From Costus lasius (Eukaryota > Streptophyta > Magnoliopsida > Zingiberales > Costaceae): a DNA stretch of 64,000 nucleotides. The position numbers and the translations under genes were made by a program. Shown here piece after piece: positions 46,698 to 58,714 of this stretch; the stretch's first letter is position 1; every line of letters begins with the position of its first letter. The notes under the pieces were generated by a model. The model saw only the letters and a program-made list of their open reading frames with translations. It was not told the origin of the DNA and ran no database searches. Where the stretch lies: the NCBI GenBank assembly GCA_027563935.2, contig CM050454.1, forward strand, positions 18,845,501 through 18,909,500, written 5' to 3'.

Positions 46698-48182
46698 TGA
46701 TACCTTGTCGTATGTTGTATTTCCTGATATATTTATTTCACGAATCAAGGCCTATTTTGTTACTTTTGTATCTCTTTCAGCACTTATTTCCTTGTTATTT
46801 TTGGAATCTACACATTTCTTTGTCTTTCATGTGTTTCAGGTTAAATCCCTTATCTATGGAGCTTAAAACTGGAAATTATGGTTAAGGATGAAAAGATGAA
46901 GCTTCCCACCAATTTTCAGCTCAAACGGAAATTGTTACCGAAAATACGGTCTGCCCTTGAAAGTGTTCACGGCCGTATTTCTGAGGACGAATATTTCATA
47001 TCATTTTCTAGCCGTGATCGAAGACACGACCATGAAACGCAGGAATGAAATTTTGGAATTTTGTTCGCTGAGAAGAATACGTCTAGCCCGTGAAACAGAA
47101 TACGCCCATGAAGTCTACTGAAGGCGCAACGCAGAATTCCGCCGAGAGCTTCACGGGCCAGCCCAATAAACGCTTCACGCCCATATTTTTATACACAGAT
47201 CGCGACACTTGGCATTTCTCCCTCGTTTCAAGTCAGATTTGGGGGATCTTGGTGTCAAAACAATGGGAATTAGAAGGGCTACACATCAGAAACAAGAGGA
47301 AGTGGATCAGACATATAAAAGGAAAGATTTTGGGGGAAAAACGGATCGACTCCGAGAGGACACCGAGGAGAAGGAGAACAAGGAAGAAGACAATGCTTGG
47401 AACCAGATCTAGGGGGGGGGGAAGTTTGCATTTTTCTCCTCTATTTTCATCTTGTACCTCTTCTGCCTTGTGTATTCCTTCATATGAAAGAGATTTTAAT
47501 CGAAACTATGCAAGTTGTAGCGTAAACACTAAATCGGATTTTTGGGCGTAGCCCACTTTTCAATCTATGAACTGATTTGTGTTGCTTCTATGGGATTTTC
47601 TTGACTCTACTCGATCTTCACTGTGTTTATTCTGTAATCTTCGACTTGATCAATCGAATTTTACTCTAGTCGTCACGAGAAGTACTTAAAGGGAAAATTG
47701 TGACAACTGATTTGTTTTGATTGGGCTGGTGGGTTTTGCCACGAAAGTAGGTAAAACGTGCCTGCGGAATTTATATTCTCCTGCACTCATTGGATCGACC
47801 CGGTTCGTTCTATCACGAAAGTAGAAGGACAGTCGGGTTTGATACCAAGTTACACCGCCGAAAGGGGGTAATTTGTAAACTCGAGAATTTCCGTGGTTTC
47901 AGATTATCTCTTGCAACGCTTTTCATTTAGTTCCTGATTGTTGGTGTGGTGAACCCCTTAAATTTGATTTTTCTCATAACAACTGTCTTTCTTCTGTTTT
48001 CGCTGTCAATTGGAGTTGTTTTAGTTGTGTACTTTATTTTGAACGTTAAACCAATAACACCCTCAGTTACAAAGTCGTTTAGCTATTGAAATTAAGAATT
48101 ATTGGTACTTGACTCAACTGTCCTCGTGGGAACGATACTATATACTACCGCGATAAAGCCGTTATGCTTGCGGCGAGTATCA
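46698..48182 (+). repeat. Athila 3' LTR
   Basis: 1485 bp from TGATAC to GTATCA, a 6-bp inverted terminal repeat. TATAAAAGG at 47314-47322 is a likely promoter box. 46935-47185 carries the same ACGGCC/GCCGAGA hairpin-like units as the spacer at 43290-43715. The terminal CTCGTGGGAACGATACTATA phrase is characteristic of Athila LTR ends. No second LTR in the window, so boundaries rest on the terminal repeat and on the change to copia C sequence. Confidence 0.82.
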
Positions 48183-49154
48183 TAGGCCAAATGGGCCCAA
48201 TAGGCCATTTGGGCCAAATGGGCAAATGAAGTCTAGCATGGAGCATGGACCAATGGGCCTCCTAGCCCAATGGGCGTGAAGCCCAGTTGGGGCGTAAGGC
48301 CTAATGGGCCTTGAGGCCCAATAGGCCGTCGGGCCTAATGGGCCTTGAGGCCCAATAGGCCGTCGGGCCTAATGGGCCATGACAATAAGTTGTCTGGGCC
48401 CAATAGACATCATGGTGAATTAAATCATGTATTTAATTCTGGGAATTAAATCCTGCATTTAATTCTGTAATTAATTCTAAGATTAATGTTGAATTTAATT
48501 TTGAATTTGAAGAGTCACATCATTAATGATCATTATGAGACTTTAATACAAAGTTTTAATGGGTCATTATGAGACTTTAATTCAGAGTTTAATTCTATAA
48601 TTAATTCTGGAATTAATTTTATAATTAATGGTGAATTAATTCAGAGATTAATTGCGGAATTCCAAAGGTCTCAGTGGAATTCCAAGGGTTACCATGTTTT
48701 CTATAAAAGAACAGAGGGAGAGGAGTTGGCGCTGACTTGGTCTTTTGGAAGAAATTCTCCCAGGCGCCTCCTCTCTTCTTCCCTCTCCTTTGGGCGGCTG
48801 CAAGGTTGGACCTTGGCAGCATTCTTCCATCCTTCTACTCCTCTTGACGCATTCACTGTGTGGGTGGCGCAAGATCTTGAGAAAGTCTCCCAGGGGCGTG
48901 GATCTTCTTCCCGAGGCTAGCACTGGGCGTGGAAGAAGAGAACTCGAGCGTCGGCTATGTGCGAGACTGCAGAGGGCGAACTTTTGGGCGCCTGCATTGC
49001 ATCCTTTATCTACGCTGCAAGGTATCATCTCCTACTCACCGTGTCGATTCCTTCGCAAGACTCGATCTTCTAGGTTTTTAGGACTAGCCTGTTTCAGGGA
49101 TTGCTTCCACTGTGCATGTCTTTAAAATTTTAAAATCTCCGGGGTCTCCCAACA
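48183..49154 (+). repeat. Copia C 5' LTR, right part
   Basis: Matches the right half of 54136-56067; its left half lies beyond the gypsy insertion, off-window. It begins in a GGCCCA-rich stretch with a 34-bp perfect tandem duplication (48302-48335, 48336-48369) not in the 3' LTR, then an AT-rich AATTAATTCTG tract (48410-48660), TATAAAAG (48702-48709) and the GAGGCTAGCAC motif near 48913. It ends CCCAACA. Roughly 5% different by eye from the 3' LTR. Confidence 0.9.
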
Positions 49155-49155
49155 G

Positions 49156-49167
49156 TGGTATCAGAGC
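49156..49167 (+). promoter_or_regulatory. Primer-binding site, copia C
   Basis: TGGTATCAGAGC one base after the LTR end. Confidence 0.92.
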
Positions 49168-50787
49168 CATCTTGCGAACTCGAACGGTGTTTTATGCTTT
49201 GATTGTATGCTCACATGCCATCTGAAATTTTTCAAAAATTTGCATATGCGCATGGATTTTTCTAAGTAGGAAAAATCGTAAGTTTTTCGTTAATAACATC
49301 TATTCGATCTCTTTGGTTTTTTTCTTTCTTCACATGGTGGGATAGACCCATATGTGAGAGAATTAATTTCTCCCCACGCATATAGGATAGACCTACTGTG
49401 TGGGACTTGTCAAAGATTATGGGGCATGGTGATTGTCCTAATCTTGGCAGGTTATGGATTACAAGGGTGCTTGGAGCATGCATGCGCCACTTGTAGACTC
49501 CCGAGAGAAACGAAAAATCCTAGATTTATGAACGGACATTGAGGTTGAAAGACTTGTTTTCTAAGAAACTAAAACTAAAGTTTTATGTTTTCATGAGCAT
49601 ATAGAAAAGCATGAGATGATTGTGCATCGTGTTGTGGTCATAGTCAAGCCCCTTGTATGCCTGTGATGTGTTCTGTGTGAGGCCTGCGTGCCATTTTTTT
49701 TCTTTTTGTTTTGTAAACGAATAAAGAAGATTAAGGGTGCATCCCTCTTGGAGCTTACATCTTAGCGCATCAACCATGATGGCACATCTTGCTTGGTGGC
49801 GCAAGTAAGGGCTTGGCTGAACCTTAGGGTTTGTGTGCTATCCCTCTTGGCATAAGCATGATGGCGCATCATGCATGCAGGAGCCATCAAGGTCTTGGCC
49901 GAACCCTTGGGTTTATGTGCTATGCCTTGGTTTGGAGGACCTTGAAGCCGCACTTGAAGATAAAGCTTAGTGGCGGCTAGGTTAGGTCTTGTTGGGGCTT
50001 GTCACCTAGGTCAAGCATTGAACATCCTTTGGCATGTGATGGTTCAACGTGTTGATTAGGCTATGACCACATCGCTTGTTTACTGCTTTCGCATGCCTGG
50101 ATGTGTTTTATCACTTTGTTATCACTATAGGATTGCATGCCTATAATGTTAGACAAAAGATAAAACTAAGAGGATGAGACCTCAAAAACCCTCAAAATAA
50201 TATCAAGTCTGAAATAGCCTTATGACGCGTAGCCCTCGTCAAACTATCGATCGATGGTGCTGTGCATTGTTTCCACCCTAGTGGACACACCCATCTATCT
50301 TTAGGAGGCGTGCGGTGACAATGTTTTCCCCAATCCAGTTAAAATCCTGGACGTGCCTTTGCAAGGAATTCGTTGGCCCTGGGCATAACGGTCAGGATGG
50401 ACTTGACTAGTTTTTCATATGTAGTGGCCACATGATGGAACTCTAGAGGCAGCCTCGAGAAGTTAGGGTTTTGTGTTGTTCCAGCACTAGCTGGGCACAA
50501 AATGCTTGAATTGTCTTGAGAAGGGGAATTGCCAAGTTGCAATTGGTCGGCGTGCCTACCTTGGGATATATGCGTCACCTCATGCAGTACATCCTGCCCT
50601 AGCGGGACGCGAGGCCGTATGAGGAACAAGGATCCCATCTCACTAGGAAATCTTGGATTTCCCGATTGACTTTGTGGGTTGTCAATTTGATTAAAATAGT
50701 GGGAGCCATAATCATTTAATACAAGTCCAGATTAAATGATTTAAAGTAGTACTAATCTACTATCTTGGTTGTTGTAGATCAATAGCT
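49168..50787 (+). other. Copia C leader with hairpin array
   Basis: Untranslated leader. GTAAGT at 49278-49283 is a candidate 5' splice site. H1 50272-50285 (TCCAC/GTGGA, loop CCTA). H2 50469-50502 (outer TTTTGTG/CACAAAA, bulge TTGT, inner TCCAGC/GCTGGG, loop ACTA). H3 50592-50607 (TCCTGC/GCGGGA, loop CCTA). TACTAAT at 50750-50756 and TTGTAG ending at 50777 precede the gag ATG at 50788. ORFs here are shadows. Confidence 0.8.
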
Positions 50788-53700
50788 ATGACCAACTTAA
50801 TGGACTGGTATCGGAACTTGAGGATGGTCCTCAAGCTCGAGAGGAAGCTATATGTCCTTGAGTAGCCTATTCCTGAGCCACTTCCATGCTCGGCCTCAGC
50901 GGCTGAGAAGGATGCTTTTAATGTGCATCAGGAACAATAGGTGCTATTCATGTGAAGTGCCAACTCACATGATTGACATAGTGCAACATCAGAATGGGGA
51001 GAAGAGAAGCAAGGCTTCGTCTTCTGGCTCAAGTATTTATGTTACCGAAGTCAACCTTTCTAATTCTATGTCATGGGTATTGGATACCGCATGCAGAGCT
51101 CATATTTGTACAAATATGCAAGGGCTCAAGAGAAGTAGATCGGTGCGGCCTAGAGAGATTGACCTACGAGTTGGAAACGAAGCACAGGTTGCTGCTGTTG
51201 CTGTAGGACTTTTGACTCTCTCCTTGCCTTCTGGACTTCAGTTAGAATTAGATCATTGCTACTATGTACCTTCCCTTACCAAAACATTGTATCTATTTCT
51301 TGCTTGGCAAGGAAAGGATTTAAATTTAAAATAAAAAAGGACTCTTGTTCTTTTTCATTTGCAAATGTGTTTTATGGGAAGGGTACCTTGAGCAATGGAT
51401 TATATGTCTTGGACATGGATAACTCTATTTGTAACATAAATCATAAAAGGATCAAACTGAGTGGTTCAATTGGTGCGTACCTTTGACATTGTCGATTAAC
51501 CCATATAAACAAGAATCACATTCAACAACTCCATGCAAATGGATTGTTAGATTCAACCTCCTTGGAGGAGTTTGATACTTGTGAGCCTTGTTTATTAGGG
51601 AAGATGACAAAAGTGCCCTTCACCAAGATTGGTGAGAGGGCAGGAGGTTTGTTGGATCTCATACATAGTGATGTGTGTGGGCCATTCAGTAAATAAGCCA
51701 GAGGAGGGTACAACTACTTCATCACATTTACTGATGATTTCAGTAGATATGGTTATGTCTATTTGATGAAACATAAGTCTGAATCCTTTGAGAAATTTAA
51801 GGAGTTCAGACATGAAGTAGAGAACCAGCTTGGTAGATCTATTAAGACTCTTCGATCAGATCATGGTGGAGAGTACCTGAGTGGTGAGTTTGTTGACTAT
51901 CTTAGAGAGTGTGGGATTCTTTCCCAACTCACTCCTCCTGGAACACCTCAATGGAATAGTGTGTCTGAGAGGAGAAATCAAACTTTGTTGGACATGGTTC
52001 GATCTATGATGAGTCATGCAACTCTACCACCTTTGTTTTGGGGTCATGCACTTGAGACAGCTTCTCTCATACTGAATAATATTCCATTCAAGAGTGTCTC
52101 CAAGATTCCATACAAGGTATGGAGTGGGAGATGCCCGAATCTCTCCTTTATCAGAGTCTAGGGATGTGAGGCTTATGTCAAACGTTAGGATTCTAGCAAG
52201 CTAGAACCCAGATCTAATAAATGCGTGTTTGTGGGGTATCCTAAGGAAACTAAAGATATTACTTCTATATTCCCACCAAGAACAAAGTTTTTGTTGCTCG
52301 GGGTGCTGTCTTTCTTGAGAAAGAATTTCTCATGAAAAAAGTTAGTGGGAGGAAGTTTGACTTGGACAAGGTCCAAGTGCAACCACAAGGCACTGAGATG
52401 GAACCTGAGCCTCCTGCACCGGTTGCTAGGCATCTGGAGGCTCATACACAGGCCCTGCGTAGGTCTAGATGGATTCGTCGTGCACCTGAGAGGTACGGGT
52501 CGCTGCCGACCCAACACGATGAGATCTTCATCATTGAGGATGAACCCAGGACCTATGATGAGGCGGTCGCTGGACCGGACTCCGAGAAATGGCTTGAGGC
52601 CATGAGATCCGAGATGGATTCCATGTCGGCTAACCAAGTCTGGGATTTGGTTGAGTTACCTGATGGGGTAAAACCTATAAGGTGTACATGGGTCTTCAAG
52701 AGGAAGACTGACATGGATGGCAATATAGTTACCTATAAGGGTAGACTTGTGGCTAAAGGATTCAGACCAGTCCACGGGGTAGACTATGATGAAACCTTTT
52801 CGTCAGTTGCCATGTTCAAGTCCATTCGAATCTTGCTTGCTATAGCTGCATATCACAATTATGAGATATGGCAGATGGATGTAAAGACAGCATTCCTTAA
52901 CGGAAAGCAGATAGAGGATGTGTATATGACACAACCGGATGACTTCATCCATCCTGTAGAGGCCAATAAGGTCTGCAGGCTAAAGAGATCCATTTATGGA
53001 TTAAAGCAAGCATCTCGAAGTTGGAATCTTCGATTTGATGAGGCAGTAAGAGATTACGGCTTTATCAAGAGTGAAGATAACGCCTGTGTATACAAAAAAT
53101 TCAATGGGAGCTTGGTGACATTTCTGGTCTTGTATGTCGATGACATACTACTCATCGGAAACGACATCCCTAGTCTTCAAGCTGTGAAGACATGGTTGAG
53201 GAAGTGTTTTGAGATGAAAGACTTAGGGGAGGCCGCCTATATCCTAGGAGTGAGGATCTACTGGGATAGATCCAAGAAGCTCCTTGCCCTTAGTCAGAAT
53301 ACTTACATTGATAAGGTCCTGGAGAGGTTCAACTTGGAGCAATCCAAGAAAGGATACGTTCCAGTGAGATATGGTCTTATTCTCTCCAAGAGCTAGTGGC
53401 CCGCGACACAGGCTGAGAGGGACGACATGAGTCGAGTGCCCTATGCTTCGGCAGTAGGTTCGATCATGTATGCGATGTTGTGTACTAGACTAGACGTGGC
53501 TTATGCTAGGAGCATAACCAGCAGATACCAATCTAATCCAGGTATGCAGCACTGGGTGGCTATAAAGAACATTCTGTGTTTCTGAAAAGAACTAATGAGT
53601 GGTTCTTGGTCTATGGGGGACAGGAAGAGCTTAGTGTTCAGGGCTATACTAAGGCATCATTCCAGTCAGACCCTGATGACTTAAGATCGCAGGCAGGCTA

Positions 53701-54115
53701 TGTGTTCAGATTAAGTGGAGGTGCTATGAGCTGAGAGAGCTCTAAGCAGTCCATTGTAGCTGATTCTACGACCGAGGCTGAGTATGTCGTTGCTTCTGAG
53801 GCAGCCATTGAAGCCGTTAGGATTCGAAAGTTCATTTCTGAACTTCAGGTGGTTCCAACTGTTGTAGATCCGATTGAGCTATATTGTGACAACAATAAAG
53901 TGATGGCACAGGCAAAGGAACCACGGTCTCATCAAAAATCCAAACACATACTAGTAGATTTCACCTGTTCTGGGAGATCATTGGCAGAAGTGATGTCAAG
54001 ATAAGTAGATTTGACACAGATAGCAATCTGGTAGACCCACTGACCATGGCTTTGGCACAGCAGAAGCGTATTGGTCATACGAGGGACATGAGGTTGAGAT
54101 TTCTCAACAACTAAG
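50788..54115 (+). pseudogene. gag-pol: Copia C gag-pol, heavily degraded
   Basis: Same lineage as copia A. Gag is reduced to a short N-terminal piece (RNLRMVLKLERKLYVLE, then a stop near 50862) and a fragment with CYSC. Protease SWVLDTACRAHIC near 51070; integrase HHCC region with a stop near 51485; core TDDFSRYGYVYLM...RSDHGGEY...SVSERRNQ around 51650-52010. Further stops near 51694, 52158 and 52189 and a frameshift near 52255. The stretch 52332-53396 is open and covers the IN-RT linker and RT with the YVDD box. After a stop at 53394-53396 the RNase H part is broken again near 53580 and 53735. Decay exceeds that of copia A, in line with the greater LTR divergence. Confidence 0.9.
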
Positions 54116-54119
54116 TCTA

Positions 54120-54135
54120 AGTGCAAGTGGGAGAT
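54120..54135 (+). promoter_or_regulatory. Polypurine tract, copia C
   Basis: AGTGCAAGTGGGAGAT abutting the 3' LTR; identical to the PPTs of A, I, III and IV. Confidence 0.9.
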
Positions 54136-56067
54136 TGTTGGTGTATATGCCCTTGGACCCATTGTTGGTCCATCTTGTACTACTTGACTTTTATATTTAA
54201 TATATCATTCTGGCATTGTCGTTATTATGCTATGTTTACATCTGCGATTATGTACATGGATAATAATGTCCCTAGAGACAGATTGTATCTGTGCTCAAAC
54301 GATGTGTCCCCAGTCGAGTACCTGAGTAGATAAGGGACATCTCTGGTACATGTGAGACTGGTATATGGGCTGGTTAGGCACCGGGTGCTAATGCAGGCAT
54401 ATGGGTATATCAGTGATGGATATACTGGACCGACCCGCTGTGAGGCTCTAACTTGGTGTCATGAGTTAAGCTCACAAGTGACAGGAGATGCATTGATCCC
54501 TTGACTTGAGGTCATTGACTCTTAACACCTCGCCGTAGCAGGGAGGTCATAACGGTTGTCATTGGGTATGTCACGACCCATATGAGAAGATCAATGGACA
54601 GACATAGGATTTGCCCCATCCTGCGGGAAGCTTGATATCCATGGGACCCCCCTATGGTAGCATGACTGAAAGTGTGTGACCACACCCAGGTGAAAGCCTG
54701 ATTTAGTCGTGACCATGAGATTGGGTGAAAACAAAGTGGTGACACACTTTGTCCAATCGGATATCAGTTTGGCAAAGAGATTGTAATGCATCGGTATCTT
54801 GTTGTGATGATGGGGATGTCGATGCTGATATCCATTCCGAAGACTTGGGTAGCAATGATGCACTGCTAGGTGCCACTCACTGCTTGTGATGACCTGAGTT
54901 CATCACTGCCAACGTCAGAGGAACCTACAGGGTCGCACAACTTGAAACTCGGGTTCTCATATTGATCGGGTAGCCTATTGATCGAGTTATTGGATAACTC
55001 AGATCTGTTTGAGAGAATCCATCAGTGCCATTGTGCCTGATGAGATGGAAGGGACTTATTGGAGCTAACTTTATTTTTGAGCCAGATGGGCCAAATGGGC
55101 TCAGTAGGCCAAATGGGCCAAATGGGCTAAATGGGCCCAATAGGCCATTTGGGCCAAATGCGCAAATGAAGTCTAGCATAGAGCATGGACCAATGGGCCT
55201 CCTAGCCCAATGGGCGTGAAGCCCAGTTGGGGCGTAAGGCCTAATGGGCCTTAAGGCCTAATGGGCCATGACAATAAGTTGCCTGGGCCCAATAGACAAC
55301 ATGGTGAATTAAATCATGTATTTAATTCTAGGAATTAAATCCTGCATTTAATTCTGTAATTAATTCTGAGATTAATGTTGAATTTAATTCTGAATTTAAT
55401 TTTGAATTTAATTCTGAATTTGAAGAGTCACATCATTAATGATCATTATGAGACTTTAATACAAAGTTTTAATGGGTCATTATGAGACTTTAATTCAGAG
55501 TTTAATTCTATAATTAATTCTGGATTTAATTTTATAATTAATGGTGAATTAATTCAGAGATTAATTGCAGAATTCAAAAGGTCTCAGTAGAATTCCAAGG
55601 GTCACCATGTTTTCTATAAAAGAAGAGGGGGAGAGGAGTTGGCGCTGACTTGGTCTTTTGGAAGAAATTCTCCTAGGCGCCTCCTCTCTTCTTCCCTCTC
55701 CTTTGGGCGGCTGCAAGGTTGGACCTTGGCAGCATTCTTCCATCCTTCTACTCCTCTTGACGCATTCACTGTGTGGGTGGCGCAAGATCTTAAGGAAGTC
55801 TCCCAGGGGCGTGGATCATCTTCCCGAGGCTAGCATCGGGCATGAAAGAAGAGAACTCGAGCGTCGACTGTGTACGAGACTGCAGAGGGCGAATATTTGG
55901 GCGCCTACATCGCATCCTTTATCTACGGTGCTAGGTATCATCTCCTACTCACCGTGTCAATTCCTTCGCAAGACTCGATCTTCTGGGTTTTTGGGACTGG
56001 CCTGTTTTAGGGATTTCTTCCGCTGTGCATGTCTTTACAATTTTAAAATCCCCGAGGTTTCCCAACA
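54136..56067 (+). repeat. Copia C 3' LTR
   Basis: 1932 bp, TGTTGGTGTATATGCCC...CCCAACA. P1-like GTGTGACCACAC at 54674-54685 (one central mismatch), hairpin P2 at 54719-54758, GGGCCAAAT-type repeats at about 55085-55170, an AT-rich TTTAATTCTGAA tract at 55310-55560, TATAAAAG at 55615-55622 and the GAGGCTAGCATCG motif near 55830. Confidence 0.93.
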
Positions 56068-56846
56068 CTTGCCCCAGCTGCACTGCTCGTCACTCCGCTG
56101 CTCTTCCTCACCCCGGCTTCACTGCTCATCCTCGCCTTGCCTAGTCGTCCTCACCGCCGCTGCTTATCCTCATTGCTATTGCTCAAACACACCGCTGCTG
56201 AGAGTCTTCGCTGTAAGCTTCTCGTCCTCACCACCTGAGAGTCCTCGCCGTAAGCAAGGATAATTTTAGCTACTTCCCTTTTTTTTTCCTCCCTGTTTTT
56301 GCTTACTTCCGCCACTGTTGTCTTCCCCTATTTTTTTATCACTCCCGTGATCCGTGAATGGAGTTAACACTTGTTGAGAAGATAGAAACATGCATCTTAG
56401 ACCTCTACAAATCATTGGTCATCAGAAAATTATTTGCACCACATGCACAGTTGTTGATGAAGTTAAAAAAATGAAAGCATTTCATCTTAGTCAAATATAA
56501 CAATATATGGCCAATTAAATTATTAGTTCTACTGCAACGCCATTCTACTATAGTCTCATCCTATTGACTCTATTTACTTGTATATCTAGGACCGATACCT
56601 TAGCAACTGGTGTAATATTTTTTCTTCATCTACTGTTTGCTTCACATTACTATGGAAGATATAATGAACTATTATTGATGAATTTGGAGAATTGAAGATT
56701 AAATAAGGTTGAGGATGCCAGATAATGGTGTCATACTGCTTGGAGGAATATAGACATGAAATAAAAGAACCACCTCTGGTTGTGGTTGTCTCAAAGTTGT
56801 TTCTCAATTTTATCTGAAGCATTGAAGCTTATTAATGTTCAAGCAG
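56068..56846. other. Low-copy-looking sequence right of the nest
   Basis: The first ~200 bp are C/T-rich with repeated CTGCT, CCTCACC and GAGAGTC(C/T)TCGC phrases ending in CCGTAAGCAAGG, which resembles an exon end with a GTAAGC donor. I find no convincing coding frame. The remainder is AT-rich without recognisable content. It may be the target locus of the copia C insertion or an old gene fragment. Confidence 0.4.
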
Positions 56847-56851
56847 ATAGT

Positions 56852-58714
56852 TGTTGTAGTTCGCAAGTGCACGGATACTTGAAGTAATAAAGAAAGATAT
56901 CGAACCACAGAGACCTACGTGTTAATTACCAAATAGTTGTATTCTTACTAGCTAAGCAATCGATTATAATGCAATTAAACGATAAGAAGAGCGTAGAGAT
57001 AATCAGAGAGAAACTGGGACTAAGGTTTTATCCACCTTAATTTCAATGACTAGATATGCATAAAAGGTCATCAGTCTAATTTTATCATGATAAAGATATA
57101 ATTTACTTCATAAAAGAATTATCTCACTTTCATGCAGACAATCATGCAGGGACCGATCCTCGCTTTCACGCAAGATCTATCCCAAGCTGAAAATAAGTAA
57201 ATCATCAATCAAAGAACTCAAGGATCACTTTCGTGAATCTGAATCCTAAGTTGAACATCTCAAGTGGAATCTCAAGGATCACTTTCGTGCATCCGAGTCT
57301 CAACACAGATTCTACTTATGGTTCTCCAACGCTCCGATCCTCACTTTCGCACAAGATCTTTACGTTTAACAAAATAACTCAATCCTAGATTCAAATTATC
57401 AAACATGGCAATTATTCTACTAAAATCAAGAAATAAGAACTAACCTAATTTCTTACGGTGAGTTCATAATATTCAATTTTAGGGTTCCAAGTTATTAAGC
57501 AAATTACCTTTCAGTCCATATTGCAAAAACTCTAAAGCATGCATGATAATAAGAAAACTATGGAGAATTATAAGCAATCATCTCATGAGTAAAATTATCA
57601 TACTAAAATTATACTTGACGAAATAAAAGTTATCTAATCATATAAAATCAAGGGGATTACACCCTATGTCCCATAAAAGGTTTACGCTAGTATAGAAAAA
57701 GTGTTACAATAAACCATAATGTCAGAAGATTAGAAATTGAAGGGAAAAGGGAAAACAACTTTACAGCACGGCTGTAATAGAAATAACAGCCGTAATTTGC
57801 TTGAAGAACCCACGGTGAACAGTGTCGGCGCCCACTCTTTTGTTGATTTCTTCTCCGATCGATCTCTTTTCGCTCTGAAACTTCTGGGGTATCATCTACT
57901 CCTCCAAGCGCAGCTTCCACTGAAATTTTACGGCCGAAGATGCGTTGTACGCTTCCCGGCGGTGAAACCTAGGGCGTGGTGAAAAACTCGATTTCTCCCT
58001 CGACAGTGGATGAAAATTAGGGCTTTCGCCCTCGGCATGTTCTCCTCCTCGGAGGCTCCCCTTTTCCTTCTTACCGCGTTGGGTTCAAAGGCCTGGATCG
58101 TCCACAATTGATCGTGCAAAAATTGGGCTTCAATTTGACCATGGAAGTAGCGAGCCATAAATAGAATTACGGCCGTGGTTTCTGTTACGGTATTGCCGTA
58201 TTTTCTTTAAGTTCTTCTGTACAGGATTCGACCAGAATTACAGTACTGTGGAAATGATTACGGCAATGCCATAATTTCTGGAAATCTTTCGGGTGGAAAA
58301 TTGACTCAAAATATTGCCCGTGGTTTTCATTACGGCGGTGCCGTAATTTCTAGAAAACTTTCTGTATGAAAATCACTCAAAATACGGCAGAGCTCGAAAT
58401 TACGGTAGTACTGTGAAAATACGGTACCATAATCTTAATTATGACACAGCCGTAATTTGGTTTGTGGCTTCGATTTGCGTGAAATTTGTCCTGTACTCTC
58501 TTCTTGATGATGTAAATTCTTCTATGTATCTGATTTTGCTTGAAAATGCCTTATAATCGTGTCTTTTTACCTGAAAATCATCAAAAACCAAAATGGAAGT
58601 AGATTCTGTAATATTTGATAAAAAAAAGGCATAAAAATAAGCAAAGGAGTATAAATATGACATAAAAATACTAGTGAAATGACACAAAATATACTATGAA
58701 TTTTGATGTCATCA
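56852..58714 (-). mobile_element. Gypsy (Athila-like) solo LTR
   Basis: 1863 bp between perfect ATAGT duplications (56847-56851, 58715-58719), with plus-strand ends TGTTGTAG and GATGTCATCA. On the minus strand it ends with a phrase typical of Athila LTR ends (GTGGTTCGATATC, AAGTATCCGTGCACTTGCG). No internal domain remains, so it arose by LTR recombination. It contains many TTACGG/CCGTAA inverted units at 58150-58460 and a perfect 8-bp stem ACGGCTGT/ACAGCCGT at 57768-57793. The ORFs at 57687-58158 are LTR sequence. Confidence 0.85.

Larger units (their letters stand above)
38723..48182 (+). mobile_element. Athila-type Ty3/gypsy retrotransposon, 3' part
   Basis: Plus-strand gypsy element entered in its gag by copia A; the 5' LTR and most of gag are off-window to the left. 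Order: end of gag, protease, RT, RNase H, integrase without an evident chromodomain, a repeat-rich spacer, a large 3' ORF of the ATHILA type, PPT and 3' LTR (46698-48182). That gene order and the extra ORF are the Athila signature. It lies in the 5' LTR of copia C. The target duplication cannot be tested because the left end is missing; TAGGC at 48183-48187 is the candidate. Confidence 0.9.

Noticed and set aside
57687..58158. Three ORFs in 57687-58158 resembling small proteins
   Set aside because: They lie inside a solo LTR bounded by ATAGT duplications and overlap on both strands without domain matches.
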